Source: Pegoplata infirma
Lineage: Eukaryota > Arthropoda > Insecta > Diptera > Anthomyiidae
NCBI GenBank assembly: GCA_963921195.1
Contig: OY992540.1
Span: 191,875,576-191,939,575 of the forward strand
DNA: 64,000 nucleotides
Direction: 5' to 3'
Of this stretch, positions 34,080 through 45,100 are shown one piece after another. A model generated the notes under the pieces. It saw only the letters and a program-made list of their open reading frames with translations. It did not search any database and was not told the origin of the DNA. The translations under genes were made by a program, and so were the position numbers. Position 1 is the stretch's first letter; each line of letters starts with the position of its first letter.

Positions 34080-34270
34080 CCATGATCAAATGTTTTTATT
34101 TATTGTTAATCATTTAATTACAAATCATTGGTTTTTTATCAATTACATCTAACCGAGAACTGAAAACAATGTCCGTCGTCTCGTAGCGAAATTGATCATG
34201 GGTTATAGTGGGAATCGAACCCACGACCCCCTGCTTACTAGCACAAAACCAACTGACCTACAGGGGCCCC
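34080..34270 (-). mobile_element. tRNA-derived SINE, family with TTTCGCTACGAGAYGAC body, copy 2
   Basis: On the minus strand, box A TAGGTCAGTTGG (34249-34260) and box B GGTTCGATTC (34212-34221) lie inside a tRNA-like head with a 5-bp T stem GTGGG/CCCAC. The acceptor arms do not pair, so this is not a tRNA gene. The body ATTTCGCTACGAGACGAC, then TTTTCAGTT, matches the plus-strand copy at 42262-42430. The AT-rich tail runs to about 34080. Target duplications were not resolved. Confidence 0.7.
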
Positions 34271-34304
34271 CGGTAAAAAGTGTATATAGTTAAGCACTCT
34301 TTTT

Positions 34305-34400
34305 AAAAAAGGTACCATATTTTAGTACTTTTTTAAAAAAGGTACCATATTTTAGTACTTTTTTAAAAAATGTACCATATTTTAGTACTTTTTTTCAGAA
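34305..34400 (+). repeat. Homogeneous 30-bp tandem repeat
   Basis: GGTACCATATTTTAGTACTT plus TTTTAAAAAA is repeated exactly every 30 bp for three units, with one substitution (GGTACC to TGTACC). It is a recent amplification of the unit that makes up the older degenerate array. Confidence 0.85.
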
Positions 34401-34953
34401 AAGTACTATTTCATTTTAGTCATTATTTTACTTTACAGGGTTAATTTACCCCATATACCCACACTTTAACATATCTAGTGTAGATGAACCCTATACAAAA
34501 AAAAAGAAAAGAAAAACTATGTATACTGTACAGAAACTATAACAACAACTGTTTATAATGTTTTCATAGCTCTTGCATACACTTCAGGGCCGTCCACTTG
34601 AAAGTTGAGGTAAAAGCTTTACCATGCACTCACTGCAAATACTGACTCACTCACTTATTGACTGTATGGCTGGCAAGCTGATCAACTATTTGACGAACTA
34701 TTTGCCAAGTGTAGAATAAAAAAAAAAGAACTAAACTAGTGCGAGAACACCGTGAAAGAGTTTTTCAGGATGGCAATAAAGAATTTTAAAGTTCCCTACG
34801 AATAACAAAGGAAATTTAAACTAAACTGTATTGAAAATGCTTTTAGAAGGTGTGCTGGTGAAGAATTTGGCTGAGAGTCCGAAATGATTTAACTTTTTTT
34901 AGTACACTTTCAAAAACGGATACGTTTTTTAGTACTCTTTTAAAAAAAGGAAC
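34401..34953. other. Low-repeat island
   Basis: More balanced DNA without transposon signatures, for example CTTCAGGGCCGTCCACTTGA near 34585 and CTGTATGGCTGGCAAGCTGA near 34665. Around 34600 AAAGTTGAG is followed by GTAAAAGC like a splice donor, but no convincing exon results. Remnants of the array reappear at 34900-34950. Confidence 0.4.
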
Positions 34954-34955
34954 TA

Positions 34956-35444
34956 CACTCAAAAAAAATTGAAAAACGACAAGAAAAGTTTTTACCTTTT
35001 TTTCTACCTCCTATTTGACAACAATTCCTTGTAATTTTACAAGCTTTTTACCAATAATTTGGTAATTTTACAAGGCTTTTACCAATAAAATTGTTACGTG
35101 ACTTAATACATTTTTTGCTACCTCCTATTTTATGAGAATTCCTAGTAAAAATTTCGAGGTTTTTCGTAATTTTACCAGCTTTTTACCAATAAAATTGTAA
35201 ATTTTCAAAATTTTTTGGCGCAATAAAACTTATAAGGAATTCTGGTGAATTTACTAGATTTTTTTTTTTTGTAAAATTATCTTGGAAATTTGTAAAATTA
35301 CAAAAAAAATATTGTAAAATTAAAAAAAAAAATTAAATTTCGATCCAAATTTGTTTATCAAAAAACAAGGAAAACTGTCAAATATTGGCAAAATGGGATA
35401 ACGTGACTTTTTCTAGTAATTTGACAAGGTTTTTTTTTTGTGTG
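34956..35444. mobile_element. MITE, TIR CACWCAAAAAA, copy 1
   Basis: CACTCAAAAAAAATTG at the left and TTTTTTTTGTGTG at the right are inverted. The left flank is TA, while the right reads TTA, so one side is decayed. Interior landmarks CTACCTCCTATTTGACAA, TGTAATTTTACAAG, TTTTACCAATAA and TAGTAATTTGACAAGG recur inverted in the copy at 48608-49067. Confidence 0.75.
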
Positions 35445-36889
35445 TTATTATTTGTTTTAACAAATAATTAAGAATTTTCTAGAATTTGATAAATCGTGTA
35501 TGAAAACATACGAGATATTTATTTTTGAGATTCGAGAGACAAAATTTCGCAATGCATTACCAACTTTATTTATCCGCTTCTGGAGCTGGTGTAGGGTATA
35601 ACATAAAACTTTGTATAATTGTACAAGTTTAGTTGAATACTTGATGTTTTAAAATCAGGGCAAGTTTTTTTCTTGCTTGAAAGAGCTTTTGCATATTTTT
35701 GAAAAATTTTTAATTACAAAATTTGTTTTCTTCTAGATTGCAAAGGTTTTTTTTTTGTATATTTTGCAGTAATTTTGCAAAATGTCTTTAAATATTTGAA
35801 TGTTTTCATAATAAATACGGATGGCAACTCTGCAAATTTAGTTTTTAAGAAAGACTTGTTCGATTCAATGGTTAGACACACCAGTATTTAAAATTTTTTT
35901 AAACGAATTTGTCACAAAAAAATTTCCTGGGAATAATCTATTATGAGAATATCATAAATATATTTTTTGGGCCTCGAGCTAAAATAATACTTTAACGGTA
36001 TCATGTTATATTCACAGATATGTTATAACAACACACTCAAATACAAATATGTTAATACAGAAGAGAACATATCATAATATATTATTTTTCAAAGAAACCT
36101 TAAGTTTTCAGTAATAACTTTTGATCCCCTAGACCGATTTCGCTGAAATTTAAACATGATCCACTTCAAAGACTACTTCGATATTAAAAGTTTAAGTCGT
36201 GCTCTGCAATCTCACGGTTTCTTCAAAATCCAGATTTTAACAGACAGTTTGACCGATATATTTTCATAATATCTTCTTTGCATATTTGAAGAACTTTCCT
36301 GCATATTAAAGCTAGCCCTATTTATCACTTATACATACGTACATAGTCGTTGTTTATGCATATCGCCAGCGAGTCATCATAGTATGTGTGTTGGTGTGGA
36401 GTGCATTTGTTTGTGTGTTGTCAGTCTCCTTTGCCTATTTAACGTGCAACAACCTTCATTGCCTTCATTTTGAGAACGTATAAAAAATATATTTTTTTCT
36501 TTTATTTCTCTTCTTATTCATTTTCTCTTTAGTACTTAAGGAAGGAGGTGTGCGGCAGGCGTTTTGTTTTTTTTTTATAAGGATTTTCCTGCATAGAGTT
36601 TTGTTGCAAATTTTATTTTATATTTTTTCATATGCTTCTTTTTTCTGTCCTGTGACGACGGTGTCTTATGGTTCACTGTGTTTTCAAGGATTTTATTTAC
36701 AAATACTAAGGCATTAGTAGCATGTTTAACGATATTAAAATGTACAAATACATGCATAGTTACACGGATGTTTTTTTTTTTTTTTTGAGAAATCAAAGCA
36801 AAAAATTTGTTGTTCGACAAATTGACTACGAAGACTTTTGTGTGGTCTTTAGGTCAGAGAATGATAATAGACCAATAAAATAAAATTTC
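35445..36889. other. Mostly unique DNA with one MITE fragment
   Basis: A right-end fragment of the GCTCGAGG fold-back family (TATGAGAATATCATAAATAT...GGGCCTCGAGC) lies at 35930-35981. The remainder has no recognised repeats. 36310-36480 is more balanced (GTCGTTGTTTATGCATATCG, CTCCTTTGCCTATTTAACG) and may be unique host DNA. Confidence 0.45.
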
Positions 36890-37027
36890 TAAAGAAAATT
36901 TAAAAGTTATCGATAACACAAAAATTTTTATAGAAATTTATCGATAACACTAAATTTTTAACATGCAATTCTATATAGAAAATTTTAAAGTTATCGATAT
37001 ATCGATAACAGAAAATTTTAAAAGCTA

Positions 37028-37719
37028 CCCGAGTAAAAATTTTTATATGATGCAATATATAATGATATATGACACAATATATATTAATACGCAATTTGAT
37101 CCGAATAATGGTGGATGTTTTTGCATTAAAAAAGATCTACTTGTATAAAATATGATTTGATTTCATCCGAGTTTTGACCAGACATTGCCTTATATTGGTG
37201 GATCTAATTAGATCTAATTGCACAAAAACATATAAAATCCTGGTGTTTTTTGGTTTGGGTTGAGATACACCACAGGTCAACGATACATTCACCAAACATA
37301 TGATTTTCAAAAACAAAAAAATGTTTGGGTACGCTTCGAACCAGATAGGTGATATACATAACCCTAACAAGGAAATGTTTAGGAACATTTCAAAAATTTT
37401 TTTATAGTTTGCCTAAAAAACTTAGAAAATTTTTTGTTAATTGGAAACAAATATAGTTTTACATATATGGAACAGAATAAGCTATATATAATGTTATGTT
37501 AAATTATACAGAAAAACAAATTTTGTATTGACCATCATATAATTTTATATAATTATATCAACCGTACACCTTTTAATCCGAATCATGATTAAATTATATA
37601 TTACTACATATGACTGCATTAAAAAAATTTAGAAAATATCTCAGGGATGTATAATCATATATAATTTATTATGTTTGTATCAAGTTATATATTGTAATAT
37701 ATGTTTATTTTTACTCGGG
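37028..37719. mobile_element. CCCGAG-ended element, copy 2 (uninterrupted)
   Basis: The ends CCCGAGTAAAAAT and ATTTTTACTCGGG are flanked by TA (37026-37027 and 37720-37721) within the TATCGATA array. Its 692 bp align with 5839-7876 once the hAT hairpin is removed. At 37649-37660 it shows the continuous sequence GTATAATCATATAT, the unoccupied form of that hAT target. Confidence 0.85.
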
Positions 37720-38580
37720 TATCGATTAATCGGTACTTTAAAATTTTTAATACAAAATTATAAAGTTATCGATGTTTTTAGAACACAAACTTTTCTATAG
37801 ATAATACAAAAATTTCTTTAGAAAATTTAATAGTAATCGATAACACGAAATTTTTAGCAGAGTATAGAAAATGTTAAGGTTATCATCATATCGATAATAG
37901 AAAATCTTCTGAGTATTTTTTTTTTAATTTGGATAATAGAAAATTATAAAAGTTATGTTATCGATAACAACAAATTTTTGTTGTTAAGTAAAAGTTATCG
38001 ATAACACTAAATTTTTAGCAGAGAAAAGAAAATTATAAGGTTATCGTTATATCGATAACAGAAAATTTTAAAAGTTATGTTATCGACAGCAAAGTTTTTT
38101 ATAAAAAAATGTCTATAGAAAATTTTAAGAGTTATCGGTGTATCAATGACAAAAACTTTTCTATAAAAAGCTTTAAATGTTATAGGTATATCGATAACAC
38201 AAAATTTTCTATCGAAAATTTTTATAGTTATCGTAAACACAAAATTTTCTATAGAACATTTTCAAAGTTATCGAAAATACAAAATTTGTTATAGAAAATG
38301 TTTTAAGTTTTCAATATATCGTTAACACAAAATTTTCCATTAAACATTTTAAAAGTTATCAATAGCACAAAGTTTTCTATAGAAAATTTTAATAGTTGTC
38401 AATATATCGATAAAATTAAATTTTATATTAAAAATTTGGAGAGTTATCGATAATACAACATTTTCTATAAAAAGATTTAAAAGTTATTGTATATCGATAA
38501 CACAATAAATTTTCTATTAAAAAAATTTCTTAAAAATAATAAAGTTATCGAAATATATCGATAGCAAAAAATGTTCTATA

Positions 38581-38717
38581 CCCATGTAAAAGTTAATTAG
38601 AGCTGGCTGAAATACTAATTTCTAATTCTATCTATTGATTTTTTGAGATCAAAGTAGATCGGACCAGTAACTGAAATCTTAACAGATCCAACTATATCTA
38701 ATCGTTTTGTACACGGG
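38581..38717. mobile_element. Short element with CCCATGTAAAA / TTTTGTACACGGG ends
   Basis: Imperfect inverted ends CCCATGTAAAA and TTTTGTACACGGG bracket 137 bp that interrupt the TATCGATA array. The right part (CTTAACAGATCC, TATATCTAATCG, ACACGGGATAAAAAAAT) recurs at 43960-44005, again at an array edge. Flanks are TA on the left and AT on the right, so no clean duplication is visible. Confidence 0.5.
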
Positions 38718-39409
38718 ATAAAAAAATGTATACAGTTATCGATATATATATAGAAAATTTTAAAATTTATCAAAATATAAATAACACAAATTTTCTACAA
38801 AAAATTTTAAATGATATCGATAACACAAAATTTTCAATAAAAAATTTTAAAAATTATCTATATATCGATAACACAAAATGTTCTATTAAAAATTTAAAAA
38901 GTTATCAAAATTCTTAAAGTTATCAATAACACAAGGTTTTCTATAGAACATTTTAAAAGTTATCAATATATCGATAACACAAAATTTTCTACAGAAAATT
39001 ATGAAAGAAAGTTTTAAAAGTCATCGATAACACAAGGTTTTTATAGCAAATTTTAAAAGTTTCGATATATCGATAGCACAAAATTTTCTACAGAAAAATT
39101 TAAAAGTTATCGATATATCTTTTACATAAATTTTTTTTAGAAAATTTTAAAAGATATCAATATATCGGTAATATAAAATTTTCTATAGAACATTTTAAAA
39201 GTGACCGATAATCGATAACATAAAATTTTCTTTGAGAAAATTTGAAAGGTTATCAATATATCGAAAACAAAATTTTTTCCATAGAAATTTAAAAACTTAT
39301 CGATAACACATTTTTTTTTTAAATTTCAAAAGTTATCGATAACACAAATGTTCTATAGAAAATTCTAAAAGTCACCGATAACTCAAAATGCTCTATAGAA
39401 ATTTTTAGA

Positions 39410-40500
39410 TGTTAACGATATACCGATAACACAAAATTTTCTTTAGAAAAACTTAATACTAATATATCGATAACACAAAATTTTCTAAAAGAGACTATAA
39501 AAGTTATCGATATATCTATAACACAAAATTTTCTATAAAAATTTTTAAAAGTTATCGATAACATAAAATTTTCTATAGAAAATTTTAGAAGTTATCGAAT
39601 TTTAAAATATTCTACAAAAAATTTTTAAAGTTACTGATAAATCAATAACATAAAATTTTTTTAAGAAAATTTAAAAAGTAATCAATATATCAAAAAAAAT
39701 AAAAAATCATAGAAAGTTTTAAAACTAATAGATAACACAAAAATGTTTTATTGAAAATTTTAAAAGTTATCAATAACACAAATTTTCGATAAAAAATTTT
39801 AAAAGTTACCGATAACACAAAATTTTTTATAAAAATTTTTAAAAGTTAAATAAATATCGATAACACAAAATTTTCTGTAGAAAAATTTAGTTTTGATATA
39901 TCGATAACTCAAAATTTTCTATAAAAAATTTTAGAAGTTATCGATAACACAGAATTTTCTATAGAAAATTTTTAAAGTTACTGATAAATCAATAACATAA
40001 AATTTTCTTAAGAAAATTTGAAAAGTAATCAATATATCGATAAAAAAATTTAAAAACTTATCGATAACACAAAAATGTTTTATTGAAAATTTTAAAAGTT
40101 ATCAATAACACAAATGTTTTATAGAAAATTTTAAAATTTACCGATAACAAAAAATTTTCTATAGAAATTTTTAAAAGTTAAATAAATATCGAAAACACAA
40201 AATTTTCTGTAGACAAATTTAATATTGATATATCGGTAATTCAAAATTTTCTATAAAAAATTTTAGAAGTTATCGATAACACAGAATTTTCTATAGAAAT
40301 TTTTTAAAGGTACTGATAAATCAATAATATAAAATTTTAAAAGTAATCAATATATCGATAAAAAAAAAATTCATAGAAAGTTTAAAAACTAATCGATAAC
40401 ACAAAAATGTTTTATTGAAAATTTAAAAGTTATCAATAACACAAATGTTCTATAGAAACATTTTTTATAGAAATTTTTAAGAGTTAACGAAATATCGACA
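39410..40500 (+). repeat. 332-bp higher-order repeat inside the TATCGATA array, three copies
   Basis: The variant AAATGTTTTATTGAAAATTT occurs at 39741, 40073 and 40405, exactly 332 bp apart. The same sequence of unit variants lies around each: CGATAACACAGAATTTTC, TACTGATAAATCAATAACA, AAGTTAAATAAATATCGA. Some 40-bp units between them are deleted in the third copy. Confidence 0.8.
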
Positions 40501-40894
40501 ACACAAAATGTTCTTTAGAAAAATTTAATATTAATATATCGATAACACAAAATTTTCTGAAGAAAACTTTAAAAGTTATCAATATATCGATAACACAAAA
40601 TTTTCTATAAAAAAAAATTAGAAGTTATCGATAACATAAAATTTTCTATAGAAAATTTTAGAAGTTATCAATATTTCGATTAAAAAAATTTCATAGAAAA
40701 TTTAAAAACTTATCGATAACACAAAATTTTGTATAGAAAATTTTAGAAGTTATCGATATATCGATAACACAAAATTTTCTATAGAAAATTTTAGAAGTTA
40801 TCGATAACATAAAATTTTTTAAAGAAAATTTTAAAAGTAATCGACATATTGTACAAAACACTAATAAGAGCTATAAAATAATTTGGAATATAAT

Positions 40895-41655
40895 CGATAA
40901 CTTTAAAAATTTGCTATAGAAAATTTTGTATTATCCATACATAAAAAAATGTTCTATAAAAAGTTTTTTGTTATCGATGTATCAATAGCTTTTAAAATTT
41001 TTTGCAGAAAGTTTTGTTTTATCGATAACTCTTAAAGTTTTCTATAGAAAATCTTGTGTTATAGATAATTTTTTAAAGTTTCTATACAAATTTTTGTGTT
41101 ATAGAAAACTTTTTAAAAGTTATCGATAATTTTTTCATAAAAAAAGTTAACGTTATCGTTATAACATTTTAGAAAAGTTGTCGATATATCAATAACAAAA
41201 AATTTCTTATCAAAATTTTTAAAAGTTAAAAATGTATCGTTAAATTTTCTATAAAAAATCTTGTGTTATCGATAATTTTTTAAACAAAATTTTGTGTTAT
41301 CGAAAACTTTCTATATTTATTTATAGAATTTCTTACAAGATATCATCAAATTTTCTAAAAAAAAAAAAAATATTATATAGATAACTTTCGATATAGTGAT
41401 ATCGATAACTTTCAACTTTTTTATAGAACACGATAACTTTAATTTATTGATATATCGAAAACACAAAATTTTAATAGAATTTTTTAAAAGTTATCGATAA
41501 ATTTTCTATAAAAAAATTTAAAGTTATCGTTATAGAAAAATTAAAAGTTATCAATATATTATCAACATTTTCTATAGAAAATTTTGTAACATCGATACAA
41601 TGATAACTTTTATTTTTTATAAAAAATTTATCGATAACTTTTAAAAAGTTCTGTA
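40895..41655 (-). repeat. Inverted block of the TATCGATA array
   Basis: Up to about 40860 the asymmetric unit reads AACACAAAATTTTC. From about 40895 it reads TTTTGTGTTATCGATAAC, the reverse complement. From about 41660 it returns to the original orientation (ATCACAAAATTTTG). The junctions contain sequence outside the consensus (ACTAATAAGAGCTATAAAAT). Confidence 0.75.
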
Positions 41656-42157
41656 AAAATATTGAAAGTGTTATTGATATCACAAAATTTTGTATAGAAA
41701 GTTTAAAAAATTATCGATAACACAAAATTTTCTATAGAAAATTTTAAAAGTTATCGATAAAAGAAAGTTTAAAAAATTATCGATAACACAAAATTTTCTA
41801 AAGAAAATTTTAAAAGTTATCGATAAAACAAAACTTTCTGTAGAAAATTTTTGAAGCTATAGACAACAAAAAACCTTTTATAGAACTTTTTTTTTAATAT
41901 ATCGATAACACAAAATTTTCTAGATCGAATTTTTAAAGTTATCGATTAATTACCAAATTATTTTATAGCGTATCATAATATTCACATTCATCCATATCAA
42001 ACTCGATTTCTATTAGAGTTATATTCTTTTTTTATTAAATATAAGTATGGCCCTCACTTTTATTGCTCTTGTTATAGTTTTTTACAACATTTTTTTTATC
42101 AACATTCTGGTATTCAAAGGGGGAAAAACTCAGACATTCATCCATACTTATGAATAT

Positions 42158-42960
42158 TAGAGTGGCACATAAAATAAATCTATCGATTTTTATTGTAATA
42201 AAATTTTTGTATTTTCTTCTTTTAATATATTTACAAAATGGAACAGATGATTCTAATAGTGGGTCCTGTAGATAAGTTGGTAGCGTGCTAGCCTATGTAT
42301 GAGGAGGTTCTAGGTTCGATTCCTACCAGAAATATGGGTCTTTTTCGCTACTACGAGATGACAGTAATTTTAAACAGTTACCTGTGAGGTTAAAATTAGT
42401 ATTTTATATAATTCCAACAAAAAATATAATTAAGCAATAGCTTATTTAAAATTAACCCTTTCGCAATCAAGGGTCTTAGTGACCCATGTTTATCAAACAT
42501 TATGTGAAACATAAATTAATATTGGAAAGGTCAAAAAATAACAACTTTAATTATGTGAAACATTTATTTAATTCTTAAACTCATATTTTTTTATAAAAAT
42601 ATTTAAATGAATAAAATATTTAACCCTTTTAAGAGCATGTGACAAAAGGGACCCAGTTTATAACAAACATGTAAAACTACATGTGGGAAAGAAGAATATG
42701 TATTAAAAAATTTGTAGAAAAACATTTTGTTGAGATCATGTACTCATACATTTTAAAAAAAAAGTTCATTTATAAATAAAAATAAATGTTTAACCCTTTT
42801 GCATATTTGTGACAAAAGTGACCCATTTGTTAACGTGAAATCATTAAAATTTTATTCCGACTTCAATATGACAGGGGCTTGTTTTCCCCCATTTTTCCTC
42901 CAATTTTCACTACAAAGTTTTTTGGTTAAGGTTCTTATCAGATACCATAGTGCCACTCTA
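42158..42960. mobile_element. hAT-like element with internal 167-bp repeats and a SINE
   Basis: The ends TAGAGTGGCAC and GTGCCACTCTA are perfect inverted repeats with a hAT-like TAGAG start. The adjacent 8-mers ATGAATAT and ACGTTTAT agree at only 5 of 8 positions, so the TSD is doubtful. Inside are a SINE (42262-42430) and three direct repeats starting TTAACCCTTT with TGACAAAAGKGACCCA-type sequence at about 42454, 42621 and 42789. Confidence 0.6.
42262..42430 (+). mobile_element. tRNA-derived SINE, family with TTTCGCTACGAGAYGAC body, copy 1
   Basis: Box A TAGATAAGTTGG (42269-42280) and box B GGTTCGATTCC (42313-42323) lie in a tRNA-like head. The T stem has 4 of 5 pairs and the acceptor does not pair. 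The body TTTTTCGCTACTACGAGATG, then ACAG..ATTTTAAACAGTTA, corresponds to the minus-strand copy at 34080-34270, with a CTA insertion here. The tail is AT-rich. Confidence 0.7.
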
Positions 42961-43990
42961 ACGTTTATATACAATCTAATATGGTACGTAAATACTTTGT
43001 TGTTGTGGTGTTGTTTTTAATGCACTTTTAAATGGTCTTTGGCCCAATTAAAGTTCATTGCTATGGTAACAAATACTTCAAAAAAATTAAAGCTGACTGA
43101 ATAAAATACTTGAACATCGAAAAAAAGTAAATAAAATAGAATAAATGTGACATGTGGTTTAGAAAAAAAAATAGAAAATTAGAAAAATTGATAATAGTGG
43201 GGTTTAATTGAACTGAATATGAATTATTCGAATTAATTTTTTTTTTTCGTAAATTAGGAATTTCGACATTTGTTAGATCAAATTAATGATCTTACTAACA
43301 ATTTTTCCTTTAATTTTTCACGAATTTCTCATATTTTTGAAGAACTTTTCGATTTTATATAAGGCAGCTCCACAAATCTAAAGTTTGGATAAAACAAAAA
43401 AACGGGGCGACTTCGGTGTCCCGTTTCCAAAACGGCCACTCAAATTTTTCTCTCACGTCTCAATTTACAGAAAATCGTGGTTAAAGTCTCAAAGAAGGTA
43501 AATTTTTACCATTTTTTGTATGTTGTGGAAAAATGTTAAGATGGTAAAAATGATTCGGGTATGGGGGCCCCCTTAGCAACTGGCGGTAGGATGTACGTAT
43601 GTTCAGAAAAAATGTTGATCCCTTTAGGAGCCACCCTTCAATCGGTAGAAGTAAATTTAAAGATGGGGAAAAACAAATAGAAAAGTTAAATTCAACTTGG
43701 CCGAATAAATAAATATCCTCCTCAATGTATTTTTTGAGCGATTGTAAATTTTCTAACGTAAAAACAAATTTAACAATTTTAGATTAGAAATATTTTATTT
43801 TGAGTAAAAACTTTTTTTTGTAATTTTTGTAAAAAAAAAATACTAAATTTTTTTTTTCGATTAGATCTGGCAGATCTACTAAGATCTAGTTTTATCAATT
43901 GTATCTGATCAGATCTATAAGATCCGAGATTTGTCCGGATCAGTAATTCTAATCTTAACAGATTCCATTATATCTAATCAATTTTTACAC
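42961..43990. other. Mixed DNA with a fragment of the 18-kb fold-back
   Basis: 43555-43690 (GGGGGCCCCCTTAGCAACTG, AATGTTGATCCCTT, TTCAATCGGTAGAAGTAAA) resembles the arms of the 18025-19632 element. 43855-43990 is related to the short element at 38581-38717 (AGATCTGGCAGATC). The rest has no recognised feature. Confidence 0.45.
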
Positions 43991-44458
43991 GGGATAAAAA
44001 AATTTCTACAGTTATCAACATATTGATAACACAAATTTTTCTTTAGAAAATTTTAACACTTTTCGAGAACACAAAGATACTTTGACAGTTGTAGAAGGTA
44101 TCGATAACACTACATTTTCTATAAAAGATTTTAAAAGTTATCGATAACACAAAATTTTATATAGCAAATATGAAAAGTTATACATTTATCGACAACACAA
44201 AATATTATACAGAAAATTTTTAAATTTATCAAAATATAAATAACAGAAATTTTCTATAGAAAATTTTAAAAGTTATCGATAACACAAAATTTTATATAGA
44301 AAATAAAAAAGTTATAGATAAATCGTTAACACAAAATTTTCTATTAAAAATTTGTAAAGTTATCGGTAACATTTTTAGAATATCTCGTTTATTTAGTATT
44401 TGCCCAAAACTTACTTAATTTTACTGAATTTTTTTAGATATTTAATTTTTTAATCTTA

Positions 44459-45100
44459 CACAGAAAAAAATATGGAGGAAACAAATTTGAGTAATCACTT
44501 GTTTAAATTTAAAAACAAAAATTGAGTAATTTTTTAATTGACGCAATTAAAAATTTACTCAAAAATTTTAAAAACAATTTAAGTAAATAATTTAATAAAA
44601 ATTTAATAGTTTTTTTTTATTTTTTTAAACTCTCATAGTTTTTTGAATTCTCGTTTAGTTTATTGTTTTTTGTGTATGTATATGAAAGTTTGTAATCGTC
44701 ATTATAAAATGTTTTTGATGTTTTTGAGACATAAATATGTTTGGTAAAGTTTAAAAAAAACAAGTTTTTTGTTTTTTTTTTTTGTAAAAAAATTTAAAAC
44801 TTTTTTAAACTTTAAGCGTCCAACCTAAATCAAACGGACGTAAAAATTTCAAATTTGACGTGTTTGTTTTTGTTTTTTTTACGTCTTGCGCGACGCAATT
44901 TGATTCTGGTTCGACCCTAAAAAAAATAAATAGAAAATTGACACAATTAAAAATTTACTCAAATTTTTTTTCGAACATTTAATAAATTTTTATTAAAAAT
45001 TTACTCAATACTATTAAATCGTTTACTGGTGCAAAATTGAGTAATTTTTTACTCAATAGTATTAAAAATTTACTCAAATATTTTTTTATTTTTTTCTGTG
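44459..45100. mobile_element. MITE, TIR CACAGAAAAAAA, copy 1
   Basis: The ends CACAGAAAAAAATA and TATTTTTTTCTGTG type are flanked by TA (44457-44458, 45101-45102). Inverted interior motifs are GAGTAATCACTTG, AATTAAAAATTTACTCAAA and ATTTAATAAATTTTTATT. The TA-flanked 642-bp element sits in the tail of the TATCGATA array. Its twin is 47635-48235. Confidence 0.85.

Larger units (their letters stand above)
24171..34400. repeat. Long degenerate GTACACTTT tandem array
   Basis: The DNA is built from units of about 28-36 bp with approximate consensus AGTACACTTTCGAAGAAATG followed by GTACTTATTTT. The array covers about 24171-24554, 24890-26160, 26425-28215, 29510-30065, 30520-34075 and 34300-34400, separated by inserted elements and one unrelated island (28216-29509). 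Units are strongly diverged in most places but better conserved inside higher-order repeats (25120-26160, 30780-33120). No ORF is meaningful. Short frames rich in FVHF and LVHF are translations of the repeat. It is satellite-like but non-homogenised, total about 9 kb. Confidence 0.9.

Noticed and set aside
34201..34265. Possible tRNA gene with GGTTCGATTCC and a 5-bp T stem
   Set aside because: The 7-bp acceptor stem cannot be formed, and the head is followed by a body shared with another copy, so it is a SINE.
30105..34270. Functional link between the SINEs and the surrounding minisatellite
   Set aside because: The SINEs interrupt array blocks like any insertion. No shared sequence or target duplication supports a mechanistic link.
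38007..38917. Several 60-77-codon frames in the TATCGATA array
   Set aside because: Repeat translations on both strands with no codon bias.
42262..42335. Possible tRNA gene on the plus strand
   Set aside because: The T stem has a mismatch, the acceptor does not pair, and the body matches the SINE at 34 kb.
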